Both the position numbers and the translations under genes were made by a program. 64,000 bases of DNA from Euwallacea fornicatus. Its lineage: Eukaryota; Arthropoda; Insecta; Coleoptera; Curculionidae. Below, in pieces: positions 12,457-26,262 of the stretch. The stretch is taken from assembly GCF_040115645.1 (NCBI RefSeq), contig NC_089543.1:4836001-4900000 (forward strand). Direction: 5' to 3'. Numbering within the stretch: position 1 is the stretch's first letter; the number at the start of each line of letters is the position of its first letter. The notes beneath the pieces were generated by a model. The model searched no databases. It saw only the letters and a program-made list of their open reading frames with translations, and was not told the origin of the DNA.

Positions 12457-12679
12457 AGGATTTTAAGCATCATTAATTGCTGTTGGCACAAAATTTAGTG
12501 TTAATCGTTTTTTCGTATAATTATTTATTTCAATATTTATATTTTGGTAACTTTTCATAAGTTGTTATTCGTATATATGTTAGCATTGCCTATTCTTATC
12601 TGTGTTTAACTAATATACATGTATTTATAAAGAAAGAAATAGTTTGGCATTAGATTCCATACTGCCATTTCAAAGGCCT

Positions 12680-13440
12680 TAATTTACCCAACTTCAAAGC
12701 CTTTATTTACAACTGTAAAATATCGGGCGGCAGAGTTTAAACGCGGTCGTACCAGCTGCCAAGACGAACTTCTCAGTGGTCGATCCAACGGCACTCCAGG
12801 TCTGACCACTCCAGAAATTGTGGTGAAAATCGAGAAAACTATGCTGGAAAACCATCGGCTAGAATTGAATGAGTTAGCGAAAAACGAGATCAATTAGAAA
12901 TAAGAAAGCTGTGCGCAAGATGAACAAAATCAGCGACGATGTTTCAAGAGAGCATTTCGCAAGGTCTCGCAGCAATAAAGCCGAGTTTTTACGTCGATTC
13001 ATAACCATGGATGAAAAATGGGTAATTTCACACCTACGATGAAAGAGCAGTCAAAACAACGAGCTCAACGGGGAGAACCGGTCCAAAAAATGTAGGAAAA
13101 AGCGTCCGCATTTAAGTTCTATTTCATCAAGACAACGCATCAATCCACACTTCCGTCGTCATGGTGGCGATAAGCAATTAACTAGGTTTTGAACTTCGCC
13201 ACCCTATTCGCCAGATTTAGGCCCCTCGGATTACATTATATTTGGAAAATTGAAAAAAATTACTCGGTCGACAGAGATTTGCTAGTAATTGAAAGGCAAA
13301 AACGGAGGTTGATATCTATTTTGAAACATCCGAAGATTCTTATTATAAAACGGATAAAGAAGATATCGCTGGGAAAAGCGCATCAAGCTCAAAGAAAACT
13401 ATGTTGCGAAATAACATGTTTTCCAGTTTTTTAAATTTTA
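12680..13440 (+). mobile_element. Decayed mariner-family transposase, second copy
   Basis: Plus-strand fragments RGRTSCQDELLSGRSNGTPG, LTTPEIVVKIEKTMLENHRL, YDERAVKTT, HQDNASIHTSVV and LFARFRPLGLHYI follow the order of a mariner transposase but are split by stops and frameshifts. It resembles the minus-strand copy at 21,170-22,110 (both have DERAV.T and the same TTPE linker), so both probably come from one family. Confidence 0.85.
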
Positions 13441-16400
13441 AGTGTTAGGTGGGGTACTTCTGGAATCCCCCCCCCCTCCTCCCATGACAATCCAGATCCT
13501 GACTACCGACACCCTCTGTTTCTCAATTCCAACTTATGTCTAACACTCTCCTGCTTCCACTATTCCTACAAGATCCCGTTAAACACGCAAAAACCGTTCA
13601 CACCACTTACTTCCCTAAACCGTAAGGGAACTACAGTCTTTTAAGGTCGAGATTCAAAGGGAGACACCCATCAGCTCCCCGAATAATCATACCGTGACCG
13701 TTGGTGACGATATTTCACGAAACTAAGGGTACCTTTCCATGGCCCTATTGCCTTCGAAATGCATGTTTTCGACAACACATACAATGCGTCACCTCTAAGC
13801 AGATGAGCAACGGGCAAAATGATTCAGAGACGTACGCAGGACTTTTTCAGATTTAATGGTATTTTGTCGGCTTATTTGTTGGCCATTAGTTATTCCACTG
13901 TATATCGTAACTACGACAATGTAATTATTGCCTTTTAGTCACCACATGTCACAATTTGAAAATCCTTCTACTATCACCTCAAACAGAGGGTCGAATTCCG
14001 AATCTCAACCTTTAGGACGTGTAGTTACATACTACATTGGTAGGATGTAAATGGAATTCTTTTTGGACCTACATATATTGGAGATTACTAGCACCACCCT
14101 CTGGAAGACTCCATCTTCAGAAGATAATAGCTATGGTGAAACGTTAATATTACTCTATGAATGCCTCTAGCATCCGTCACCAACCTGAAGAACACATTGA
14201 TGTTCAGCATACTATTCTGCAGGGAATAAACTTACACCGTTCTCAGCTCAATTATTTCTAGCTTCTTGTGTGATTATATCTGTAAAACCGTGGTACGCAA
14301 GTACCACGGGTACGCCACAAGTTTATTCGAATCAAAGTTGGAAATTGTCACGTTTTAAATACAGGATGCGGCGCAGGAAACAAGTGTTTTTCAACAAATG
14401 GTACTCGACTGTTTACAATAAAAGGGCTGTGCTTCACAGGCATTTCATTCTTTGGCTCATAGCATTTTATTGTTATCTTTCAGTTGCCACCATGGTACCC
14501 TCGTGGACGTTAGAACCTCGAATATTCGTTTATTAATTGTTTTGTTAAGAGCGTTGAATCTGTGATTGGAATTCATCCTGAATATAGTGGCAGATTCAGT
14601 ATTAATCGAAATGATTTTGCGCCTACGTGCGACACAATCTTACATTGGGTTCACAATCTACAAACAGGAGGTTCAATGGTGAAAAAAAGCCTCCAGGCCT
14701 TCAACTCACTGTGCGCACTCCGGAAAACATTGAAAGGGTGAGACGAGCGATATAGAGAATTTCGCTTCGCTTTGCTCGTAAATATGACAGAGGAAATTTT
14801 CCGTTCATGATTATAAAATGCTGTACTTTCAGCCATGCTATTATAATTAAAAAAAAAACAGTTATATATCAACAACTAACGATTCTGTGATTATTTCAAA
14901 AACGCTCGATTTTCGTAACGCACCCTGTATATCAAAAAGCCAATGGCATACTTGGTTTCTCAACAGCGATAGAAACTTTCACACAAAAGACGGTTAGTTC
15001 TGTGACGGTGTTAGTTGCTTTGTAAAACTGAAACGCTGATTGGAGCTCTCACCTCATGTCCGAAAGGTGGGAAATCCGTAAAATGCAACTCTAAAGACTT
15101 AGAAAATCGAACCGGTGGCGTGTACGTAGGACAAATTTGTCGTAAAAAATTTTTAAAAAAGGAAAAAACTGCAGTTTTTCCGGTTGAGCCGACTGGAGCT
15201 GTGTCATCTATGACCCTCCACGCGCAGCAATACTCTCTTGTTTCCTGTCCAATAACTAATACTGCAGCATACTCTATGGGAGTCAGAGTTAATGTACGAA
15301 TACGACGAATAACAAAAATATGGGTAATTACTAAATGAATCTTGTACTGATTAAGTTAATTTTGCAGTACCGTTGCATATGCCAGTACGGTTTCTTATGG
15401 TAATTTATTCCTATTACAATACAAGTAATCTTAATATCTCACATAATTACCGCTATAAGACGTATTTAATTTCTATGTTCCCGCGACAGCCTGCTACCGT
15501 GGTCCACCTAACGGTACCGACAGTGATATAAGGAACTTTCAGCACTGAGTGCCATTTTTCTAGAAACAATTCTTTTCGATTGTGTACTAAGCTTGTACCA
15601 CTTTTACGTGAATTTCGCATCGCCCTGAATCAAAACCACATCGGTTTTGAAACGAAAGGAAAGGGAACCGCAGAGCTTTTAACAAATTTATGTAAATTGG
15701 GACTTGATATAGACCTCAGACCTGTGCTTTGTCAAGCAAAACGCTATTTTTGTGGGGATTTTAAACTATGTAGGAATTCTCTTATCCCGGAGCTAATTCC
15801 TATGTCGGGGCCAGTTGACATTCGTAGCGGTCAGAGCGGTCGGTCATTACAAAGTATCAAAGGGCGTAACTGTCCGTTGAAAATAATCGAATAAATCATT
15901 TCGTTCGTCTAACTCCCTTAACGACCGTCCCCTATAATTAACTATATTACTTTTAGGTTGTAGGTTTGACAGTCGAATCAATATGGTCTGGAGGTAATTT
16001 AAAAATTCCTAACAGCACAAGAGTTAGAATTTCGACTTCGATTTGCATTCGCAGAAAAACGTATGAAATGCGTTAATAATAGTGAACGGCGAAACCCATG
16101 TTGGTAGATTAAAGAGCGTGTGACACGATGGCGATACTGAGAGCTTAAAAATCATTTGTCAGCATTCCGAATGGGAGAAGTTCTGCGAGATAAGTCTGAG
16201 CATATCTGACAATTTTCAGTGGAAACGAGTCAAACGGAAATATTTTCGTCGCGCAAATATTCCGATAAATGTCACTGACGTATTACGATATAACTTGGAC
16301 AACAGACCGGTACATACTTTGGTGGCATAGTTTAATATCGGACTGGGGATATTCGTGCCGACAAAGCGACATAAAAAGTCCTTCTCAGTGGCTAATTAAG

Positions 16401-19400
16401 TACTATCATTTTCCTTTATCACGCCTTCAGCATCCCTTAGGAAGAGCTAAGGAGGAGGGGTGGGTTTGTTTCGTCTCTCCTCAACGATGTCAATAAAAGT
16501 TTTCAGCATGACGGCTTCGTACCGCGAAACAGTACTACGACATCGAAAATCTCTCGTTGGTGGTACTATTAATGCTGACACACGGCGCCTCAGTAACCAT
16601 GCAAACATCATTACTGACCATCATCCGGGCAACAGGAACTGAGGAACCAAGACAGTGGCGCACAGCACTTTTGGCCAACTCTAACACTCAATATTTTTGG
16701 ACGCATTTTAATGACCTTTTGATGGTATTGATGGAAAGTACTTCATTGACGATTGCATTCATTTCTTCAATTTGCAACCCCGCAATTAGGCTCCAATATA
16801 CAGAGTGATAAAATATACTAAAAAAAAAGTTTTTTTTTATATTTCCAATACGACTGAAAGCGGATTTTTAATTGATATAAAAATAATATAAATATTATTT
16901 TAAACTAACGTTTAAAGTGGCAGCTAGTTTATAATCAATACGGTTTTTTTTTCGATCTTTTCACTTCAATTCCATCCTCAAAAATCCTTATAATATCCAA
17001 TCAATTAATCGATCCAATTTTTCTTTTTTTAATAAATAAACCTTACACTGATCAATTATTAATAAAGGCTTCCTGCAATTTTTTCGGTTCTGTTTGGAAC
17101 AAAGAACATAAAAAATCGGTCTTAACTAGCGTCAAACGCAACCTCGTACATTTCGCGTCTAAATAGAATAATAAAGATATCCCAAGAGTACGCCGCTGTC
17201 TGATGAAAAAAATCTGGTGTAGAAGTAAACGTCGACTTTTTTACTACACATTCGCAAGATAAAAGTCAAAAATCCAATTTGAGCCGTATTGAAAATATTC
17301 AAGGAAAATGCTTTTTTCGTACATTTTAACATCTTTTATTAAAAAAACTTCAATTCATTACACATTTTCCACTTGAAATTCATCCAAAATTATGCTCTTA
17401 AATTTTCTACATATAGTTAGGAAACACCCTGCATGTATAGGGCTTGCCTCATGGGTGTATGTTTTTTCGGTGATTTTTACAACACCCTGTAGAGTAACTT
17501 AGAAACTACGGAACCCTAAACAAGTATTCAGAATTTGTTCTTCAGGGTAATTTTGTTTATTATTAATTACGTCATCGGATTTTCTCCGTATGCTAGATTA
17601 TCTTATAGGTATTATATAGTAAAAATCTGCAGGATAGTGCCTTTTCGATTTACTTATGGAGTCTCGACGAAACGGAAATAGACAGATGAAATGTGACTCA
17701 TACCCCTTCTAATTTTTAGGTGAAAGTTTCTGAGGTGAATATTGCATGGTTAATTGATATCCGACATACAGAGTATCCATTCAACAGCCCCCCAGACTTC
17801 TACGAATTTACTGGTGATTTCGGAAAAAAATCAATTATGTGGACGTACATATATGTGGTTAATGAAGAAATATTTTCAAATTAATGACAACCTTACAAGG
17901 TGCCTCAAACAAGCGGGGCCTAAGTGACATTTTTGTCTTTTTTAATGAGACAACCTGAATTTTTTTCACGTGATGGAATCCTCTCTGGGTCCAGTGTTAG
18001 TTCCTAGATTTTTTTACCCTCGGACGCAGTGGCTCGAAGCTGTAACTCTTTAAAAGAAATTTTAGATATTTACAGTGCATCGTAAAAAAATTGATATGGC
18101 AGTTAGATTAAATTAGATTTTGAAAATTTTAAGATGGATTTTCATATAAGAGCACCTTAACAAGAGCGAACACTCATTTAGCCAAAAATACATTTAGGAT
18201 GTTCATAACAACAATTTTAGTTTTCATCATTTCAACTTCAATTGTCTTTTCAAATAGGATAAGGCGTTTTTTATTCACGCAAAAAATGTCTTCATTTTGA
18301 TATCAAGTAATGTCATATTTATCTTGATCATTAAAAAAATGACACTGTATGAGGTCCCGCTTTTTGGGACACCCTGTAGGGTCATTACTAAATATAACAT
18401 TTGCCCTCCTTACTTTATTGCTTTTAAACTCATAAGAGTCCGAGGAGCTGTTAAATAGGCACCCAGTACAGGGCAGTCTTGAAACACCTTTCACTGGCGT
18501 TGGAGCAAAGTACAGCAGCAGTTCGTTTAGTAATATTTTTGAATTTTTTTTGCTATCAATCTCTAGAGTGAGCGAAATTTTTTCTGTGCATAGCGCTTTT
18601 TGAATTCTGACATAAAATTACGTTTTTTATGCGACACCAGGTATATCGTTCGTTAATTCGACGAGTTCGCATTAGCCCATTTCAACGATTCTGATATGCC
18701 TATTTCTAATGATTTCTGAAAAATGTAGTAAAAATGAAATTTCTCATAGAAATCAAGCAGTGTGCTAAAAATTCTACCGTTTCTCTCAAATCTAAGGAAC
18801 AGTATGGCCTGTCGAATGCCTTGCTTCATACAGGATTTTTTTACTGATTTTGTCAAGAGCTGTTAGAGATAAACATGACAGACATTACATTACTGGAACC
18901 AGCTAATGTTGACGTGCCCATCGAACCAATCATATACAGGATGCTCAATAAAAAAAAAAAACATTTTTTTGTATCATCACTGAAAAACCGTTCGCGTACG
19001 AAACACATCTAACAAACTCCACACCATCTCCCATTAATGGTTGTTGCAAAGCAACCAAAAAACTCCTTAGTCATGAGTTCTAGTTTTTCAGAAGCTTCTC
19101 ATTAATTTCATATGACGTGAACCTGCGAAAAATGGCAGAGGTCATTAAAAATCCAACGTCCAAATGCAATCGAACAAAATAGGTCGCATTGGTACAAATC
19201 GTAAATGGTTGTATAATACCATAATCAATTTACTGCAAAGGAACTTCGCTCTTTCACGCTAATATCATCGATACTGACCACTCCTTTAGTTGTATTGGCA
19301 AATCACTACTTGTCAATACCGTTAATAAAGTGTTTAGATATGTAACTCAATAGTAACGTTTGTTTTAGGTGGGGTACAAATTTAATTCTTTTCCCTGAAA

Positions 19401-20329
19401 CGCGAAGACTAGTAAGATGCAGGTCGCCTTTGAACCTCAAGAGAGCGGCAAAGAAACCCCTAAATCCAGAATGTAATTGGACCCTTGAACGTGCCGATAC
19501 TGCTTTGCATATCTGCGAAAGCGATCCTTAAATTAGCGTATGGGTAAACTGATAAAATTAATACCCATAATTTGCCATAAGTTGTCGTCGGAGAGGACAC
19601 ATGTCCATCGTTAAAAGATAAGGGAACACTCTTAAGCGCACCCATAAATACTGTTAACGATCTCATGTAACGCCCTTTGCCGTAAGAGTTGAGATTTGAG
19701 GACAAAGTGTATTGCATCCTGTTGTTTTATAGTTGAAAGCTCTTTTCACTGGGCCCGTTATTGCTTTGCAACGCTCCTTGGGTCATTACCGTTATTCGAA
19801 ATGTCACCATTCCCTTTGAAATGAAGACCGGTGGAATATCTAGTGCTCAAGCCCGAAACCGCAGATTTTTATTTTAAGGAAACACTGCCAATGGATATTC
19901 TTACAGGTTCCATGATGCACGAGCTTCCTTAACGATTTCAAAACACGCGGAGTCGGTAAGCTTCAGTTGGCTTCAGTTTAATGAGCGTTTATATGCAAAT
20001 CATTAGTCCATTCCCATGGTTGTAAGGACGGTTTCATTTTATCTTTTCCCAATTTCCCTGCTCTATATTAATGCCTGCAGATGGGGAATTTGATTGGTAC
20101 TCCGGTAAGACTTCCTTAAAATTCAGTGGCAGACTTACATACGAGGATAGTCCCAGAAGTACCCGACGTAACGCTTGAAGGAAGAAACTTTTTCGAAAAT
20201 ATACTGCGTGACATAGAAAAGAGCACACCCCGTAAAAATGGTTTTATTTCAATAATTTTTGGTATGCACGTTTCTTACTCTAAAAAAAACACTTCATTAA
20301 GAAATTGAACAAATTTAATTGTTAAAAAC
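13441..20329. other. Repeat-derived intergenic DNA
   Basis: Scattered ACACCCTGTA-type element ends (about 14922, 17428, 17485, 18368) but no complete element delimited. ORFs of about 100 codons at 15015-15338 and 15580-15894 are not recognised. A 9-bp-arm hairpin (CCGTGGTAC/GTACCACGG) lies near 14288-14309. Confidence 0.5.
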
Positions 20330-20900
20330 TACAAGAAAGCTAATAAATTGTCGGTCCTCCGCGATGTCTTGTACCTTTGTGGATCTAACGAAGTGATTGA
20401 TGTCCCTGTTCTCACTTGGGGGATCGCATTCCAGGCTAACTGGACAGCATGGCATAGCGCCACTAGGGTTGGTGGGAGATGGCATAAATTATGCAACCTT
20501 CCACCTACAATATCCCATACATGGGTGAGACTTCGGGAGATGAAGGTAGCCAAGGTGGCAAATAGATCGAATTTTGTTGAAATAAGTCCATAGTCTCTCT
20601 AGTCGCATATGGTCGTGCATTGTCTTGTTGGAAAACTGGATCAACAAGAGTTTCCAGATAGAGCACAGGATGAGGTTCCATGACTTCTTAGATGTAACGT
20701 TGGATTGTTGTACTGCTTCTAGTGACAAGTAAAGGTAACCTGCTACCATATGCAACAGCGCCCCACAACATTACCCCAATAGTCTGATGGAGATGCCTCT
20801 GTATTGTAAACTGAGGATCTCGTCTTTCCCCTCCTCTTTTTCTTACTCCTGCCCGACCATAATGCATACCCAAACAGATTTTCATAAACCCACTTTTCAA
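20330..20900 (-). mobile_element. Tc1-like transposase relic
   Basis: The minus strand shows the C-terminal two thirds of a Tc1 DDE transposase: FTIQRHLHQTIGVMLWGAVA (20770-20830), QDNARPYATRET-like residues after a frameshift (20605-20640), then HVWDIVGGRLHNLCHLPPTL and AVQLAWNAIPQ (20420-20520). At least two frameshifts are present. It is inactive. Confidence 0.85.
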
Positions 20901-21169
20901 TCTTTCTAAAACTCGTTCAATTAATGAAAATTTCGCTACATTCTGCGTCTAGGAATATTCGATTACTATAAAAACACTTTGTGAGCACACTATATACCAA
21001 TAAATGATATTTTTCAATCATATTGTTGATATTTTATTGCATTTTTTAGTGAAAACAAAAAAAAAATCCTGATAACTTGTAAATACATTGATAAATCTGA
21101 TTGCCAATTTAATCGTTTTTTGTGTTCCCAGATACCAACACGCATACCAAAAATTATTTAAATAAAAAC

Positions 21170-22110
21170 ATTTTCACTGAGTATTCTCTTTCCATGTATC
21201 GCAGTGTATTGCATGGCTTCTCAATATGGTCTCCTTCGATATTGACATATTTTTCCCAGTCGAATGTTTCAAAATAGGCATCAATCTCTTTTCACCGAGA
21301 AATTTTTTCAGGTTTGAAAATAGAAAATAGTCCGAAGGGTCTAAATCTGGCGAATAGGGTGGGTGAGGAGAAAGTTCAACACTAAATTCATTGATTTTGA
21401 CCATCGCGATGACGGAAGTATCAACTGGTGCGTTTTATTAACGAAACAAGACTTTTTTCCTCTAAATACGGTGGCCTTTTTCTAATTTCTTCGCTTAAAC
21501 GCTGCAATAAATGTGTATAATATTCTCTGTTTATTGTTTTTCCCGTGGGGAGATAGTCAATAAAAATCACCCCCCTTGTACATCCCAAAAAACCAACGCC
21601 ATCACCTTTCCTGCAGATGGAAACGTTTTCGCCTCGTTCAGAACCAATTCTCCCTATCGTGTCCATTGTTTCGACTGCTCTTTCGTCGCAAGTATGAAGT
21701 GATGGGTCAATGTTTCATCTCTGGTTGTAAATCGACTCAAAAACTCGACTATATCGCTGTGAAACTTTGCAAACCCTCCCTTCAAACATCCGCACGGGGC
21801 TGTTTCTATTTATCTTTCACACATCGTTCTCAAATCCAATTGTTTGGACAAAATGCGATGTCCATCATTTTTTTAAATATCCATAATGTCTTCGAACTCG
21901 CGCAATTTCAGCCCATGGCCTTCCAGTACAGTTTTGTGGATTTTCACCACAATAATCTAGAGTGGTCAGATCTGGAGTGTCATTGGGTCAACCACTGCGG
22001 AGTTCCTCTTGGCAGCTGTGCAACCCAACATTTGAGTTGTTAACAAAGAACCCAAGAACAAAATTCCTCCAGAGTAGACAGAATTTAACTCCACTTTAAT
22101 ATTGGGTGGA
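21170..22110 (-). mobile_element. Decayed mariner-family transposase
   Basis: Minus-strand frames give, in order, a CQEELRSG-type helix-turn-helix linker with PND.PDLTT, then CDERAVET near the second catalytic block, FIDYLPTGKTINREYYTHLL (21490-21590), and the end of the catalytic domain PHPPYSPDLDPSDYFLFSNL (21300-21380). Several frameshifts and stops separate them. The order and motifs are those of mariner (DD34D) transposases; the copy is dead. Confidence 0.85.
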
Positions 22111-24908
22111 GTAAGACGTTTCAAACGAAAGTGTTGAATCACATATCGATAACCAATTTTTTCCTTATGCGCCGAAATCTCTAAAAGCGTTCACTAAAAA
22201 CGGCTCCGAACTAAACACAAATCAACGAAGCGCCTTCAAACTGTACAAATAAGCTTTTTAAGGTTAGGTTTTTGTAATCGAGACAAATTTTTAACCAAAA
22301 ATTTGCCATCTATATGTCATGTCGGGCACTTTTAGGACTATCCGCGCAGAGCGGAACAGGACCGTGATATGGAGACGTACGCCACTGATGCTCACGGATA
22401 TTGAGAGCGGATATCTTCAACCTTTGCGTAAAAATCATGACTCCAAATTCTAAAAATCTGATAAAAAGCAAAAGTCGTCGTTTACATAAACCTAATTTAT
22501 TGACGTTATTACGAAAGAATCAGGGTAGTACCAGGTAAGCAACATCCGATCAATAAAATCGAGTTTCCTTAATGTGTCTCATTCGACTACTGGACACATT
22601 TCTGGTAACGGCCCAGGTCAAAAGAAGGATAAACGCCAATGGCGTGCCGCATACCAGGGCCCTCTAAGCAATGCGGGCGTTTCAGACCTGGGTTCCAAGA
22701 CTCACATGAATTTATTTCACGCCGAGGTCAATTTATCAATAGATCCGCTACTGTCAAAATAACAGAACATTTATTGAATCCGCTCGAAAAAAGGACTGTA
22801 ACTGAAAACGAAGTATTGGGTAAGCTGCGCGTGCTCAAGTGCGCAGCTGCTCGTGCGCAGAACCACCTTATGGGTACTTATTATATATTAAATATAATAA
22901 ATTTCGAAAACAATTGCCGAGATTTTCGAATAATTTTCCATGCTCTTAGCGCGCCCGAAACCACGACATCGCGTGAAGGAATGTTCAGTAACTCTTTTAT
23001 TTTATAAGTAGACTGTACCTTTAAACACGATTCAATTGAATCCAATTGCATCTAGTTGGTAAATTCTAGTGTTAAAATTAGATAATAAGTTAGTGGTATA
23101 CGAAGACACAAGAATTACTTGTACTAGATAGGTAGGACTTTAAGGTGCCAATTAGAGGAATCGTGCGAGATACCAGACGTAGGTAGTACCAATTATTGTT
23201 ATTTAATTACTCAAAAGGTCCGTATACTACGCTGGACTTGCAGAGAGTAAGGGTATTATTAGTACGTAGGCTTGTCGTACCGAAAACAAGGTGTTCTCAC
23301 ATAAACGTTTTAACCGAAGAAAGTGATGAAATATATCCATTGTCCTTAGATCGTGTCGGAGGGAATTCTACCTTTTTTAATTCGAGTCCCATCGGATGTG
23401 ATTTCCTTAAACCTAATAAATAATGTAAATTTAATCGACTTCGCTCTGTGCCGAAATCCAATTTTGTCTTTGCTTTATCCCCCTAATCTGGCACATTCAA
23501 AACTCTATACAAACAGTTAAATATTCCTTAAAAACCGATTTGCTATGCCCTTTGCTTAGTCCTTTAGCTGCTTTATGAGGGATAATAATTTTCCATCGTT
23601 TTTTTAATCGGATTTTTTAATTTGCGCCGTCAGTTTTGTACTGAAACCTATTTAAGGAATATGTAAGCGCATCAATTAGGCCGGTAGGTACCCCTTTGTT
23701 CGGGTTAGTAGGGTGTATCAATAGAGTTATAATCAATGAACAATCAATGCACTCTCCTTACTCTGAGGAAGCTTTTCTGCGAGGATTAAAACATGGGCGG
23801 ACCCCTCACAGACATAGTTGGTCATGAGATGGAGGGAAAAGCAGAATGAGGCCTCAAATCCTTCATTTTGCGCTAACAGTTCAAGAGGGTAATCAGACGA
23901 AAAAAATCATGCAGATGTTCTTTATTTAATATTCAGGGGCTGCGCACAGGGTGATTCACTCACGACTGAGCATAGGCAATCTAGTAAACGAGCGCCCAGC
24001 ATTTGGTGGCGTCACTTTGGTGGCATCAGTTTTGTTACAACAATCGGTCTCGATAATTTTAAGGCACAGACCTGCGAAAATACAAATTTCCAGTAAACAC
24101 CCTGAAACTTTTCCGTAGGTGAACGTCAAGAAATGCCATGCGCAGCTGCGCTTCATTGGCTTACAGTCGCCTATTCCAGGGTGTGGAGCTCTGAAGATCA
24201 ATCGCGCATCTAGACTTTTGAATAAACCCATTTTCAGAAATGCCCTCCTTGGTGTGCCAGTCCTTTGCGTGTGTGGTGGGTTCAATGGTGTGATTTCCCA
24301 TTCCACTCCCTTAATTTCGCAGAAACATGTCAAGCAACGTAAAATTTATCTAATTGGGTAGTTTGAGGAAAAACTAAGTGAAAACCTGAAAACACAATAG
24401 ACGTCCATCGTCTTTGAAAATAGTGAAATTTTAATTTCATTCCATTGTATGAATATAAATACAAAAAAGATTAATCTACAGAGCCTGGCAAGCGGAAAAG
24501 TTATGGCTGCAATTTAATTTAAAGCAAATATTCGCAAAGCGAGTTTTTGTAATTTTATTTCATGTCTATGCAGCACTAAAAACCGTAGGAAAAGAAGATA
24601 GGTGGGTATATCATAATTTCCTCTGGGATACGCCGCATACGACGAAACGGTATAGATGTCATCAGCAACACGTTTTTTAATCACATTCTCTGAATTTATT
24701 ATTTATGCCGCCTCCTGTAATTCTTTTTTATTTGATTTTTTCGAGGTCTGCGCTTTGATGTTTTATTTATTCGCTCTTGTGCAGGTAACCGACAAAAAAT
24801 GCGTAATTTATCACGATCACTTTCAATTTCAATTACCTATCCCATCCTAAGCTTAATACTCATTTCCCATATTAGATTAATAGGTGGCCGACGGAGCTGC
24901 GATTTTTA
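22111..24908. other. Repeat-derived intergenic DNA
   Basis: Includes a 125-codon minus ORF (23956-24333) next to a CACAGGGTGATTC repeat end at about 23946; no domain is recognised and it is probably transposon-derived. ORFs at 22574-23007 are also unrecognised. Confidence 0.5.
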
Positions 24909-25600
24909 TACAGAGTGATTCAGACTGTGGCATCAAACTTATAGGAATTATTCGCTGCTATAACCGAAAACATTTGAGTGTAGAAACCCATGTCGGGAAA
25001 TGTCTTTCTAAGCCACTACGGGCTTACGACACTTTAAGGCGCTCATGCGCAAAAATGTGTTTTATCAAGTTTTAGTACGTTTTATTGCTATTCATTTGTA
25101 TCAAATAACACACAATTATTCAAAATGTCGTCCTTAAACTTTAATCCATGTGTTTAAACGGCGTAAATGATTTCTGCAGATTTAGCTAAAGATTTGATAA
25201 TCGTTTTGAACGACTTTAAATGCGACAATAATTCGTGCAATCAGGTCTGGCTCTGCTTCTACTGGCGTTTCATAAACCAGAGATTTTACATTTCCTTACA
25301 GAAAGAAATCTAAAGGTAGTAGATCGGGTGGCTTAAGGAGCCACGGAACTGGACCACTGTTAGTCTATACAACTCAGTAAAGAACCTCTTTCCCAAAATG
25401 GACTCACATTACTGTTTTTTCTGCACTAGTATCGTGCATCTTAGGTTTAAAAGTGCCAGTCTCGGAATCACACTTTTTATACCCACGAGGATACCTTGTG
25501 GGAGATATTTCCGAACATGCGTTCTCATGCTCAAATGTCTTCTATTGGAACACTGAATAATGCTTAGAAGTTTAATCCCATAATTCTGAGTCACCCTATA
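24909..25600 (-). mobile_element. Long-TIR IS630/Tc1-mariner-like element with decayed transposase end
   Basis: The outer 110 bp on each side are inverted copies: both read as GIKL..II.C.NR.HLS..THV.K.L when translated inward. The ends are TACAGAGTGATTCAG on the left and CTGAGTCACCCTATA on the right, next to TA. Inside, on the minus strand at about 25340-25080, is the C-terminal part of a DDE transposase: PPDLLPLDFFL, then SLVYETPVEAEPDLIARI, broken by stops and with the catalytic core missing. It is an internally deleted, inactive copy. Confidence 0.7.
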
Positions 25601-26036
25601 CTTAAGTTACGAATAATCAGGCGAGGAAAAGAAATGTTCCCCCCGCATTGCTCGTCTTCTATTGAAATGACAATTAAATTAATAAAATTCACACCTTAAT
25701 TATTTCGCTTTTAAAATTGTAAATTGTCTTATAGGAATAAGAAATAAGGCGACTGATAACAATCTCTTTATGTGTGTTAATATGAATATGCATAAGAAAG
25801 CTAGTCACCAGAACCAGTGTGGGACAGAAGACAGCAATCATTATGATAATTTGAAGATTTTATCGAGTAATAAATTACCACTACGTGTAATCATCAAAGT
25901 TCCTCGAGGGCACCTACTTCCCAGGTGCAATAGATGCAATAAAATGATCTTCATTCGTTTCTTTTGACACGATAAAATTAGGTTTTGCACATTTAAATGT
26001 CGTTAGCTTCTTTACCAGGTAGAAAATCAATTTCAG

Positions 26037-26262
26037 ATTGTCAAAAACAGATAAAAATGTGTCCGAGCTATCCGAATACATCCCTTATCCTTATGGCGTT
26101 GGGGGTGGGGAGACTAGGTTAGTCGTCGGCCCAGAGGGGCAGACCAGGAAGGGCGGCATATTATTCTGGTCGGAACATTTTCCTGAAAGTAAGGCGGCAA
26201 CGATTAAAAATTTGGCCCAAGGCGCCAAACTTGCTAAAGCCGGTCCTGACCCTATCTTTTAG
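26037..26262 (+). CDS. Orphan terminal-exon-like ORF, 74 codons plus stop
   Basis: Not recognised. A good acceptor (AATTTCAG ending at 26036) is followed by an open frame that begins SKTDKNVSELSEYIPYPYG and ends AKAGPDPIF before a TAG at 26260-26262. The stretch is GC-richer than its flanks, with a Gly-rich segment (GVGGGET), which suggests coding selection or a recent insertion. No ATG lies in frame inside it, so upstream exons would be needed; none was found with confidence (an ORF at 25770-25967 is a weak candidate). No transposase motif is present. Confidence 0.4.

Noticed and set aside
15015..15894. Two plus-strand ORFs of 104-107 codons as small genes
   Set aside because: No signal peptide, domain or convincing start context; located in repeat-rich DNA.
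20348..20593. 81-codon plus ORF
   Set aside because: Reverse-strand shadow of the Tc1-like relic, whose family motifs are on the minus strand.
21576..22043. 155-codon plus ORF
   Set aside because: It is the complement of the decayed mariner transposase on the minus strand.
23956..24333. 125-codon minus-strand ORF as a gene
   Set aside because: Next to a repeat-end motif, no recognisable domain, no splice sites and no related ORF; treated as repeat-derived chance.
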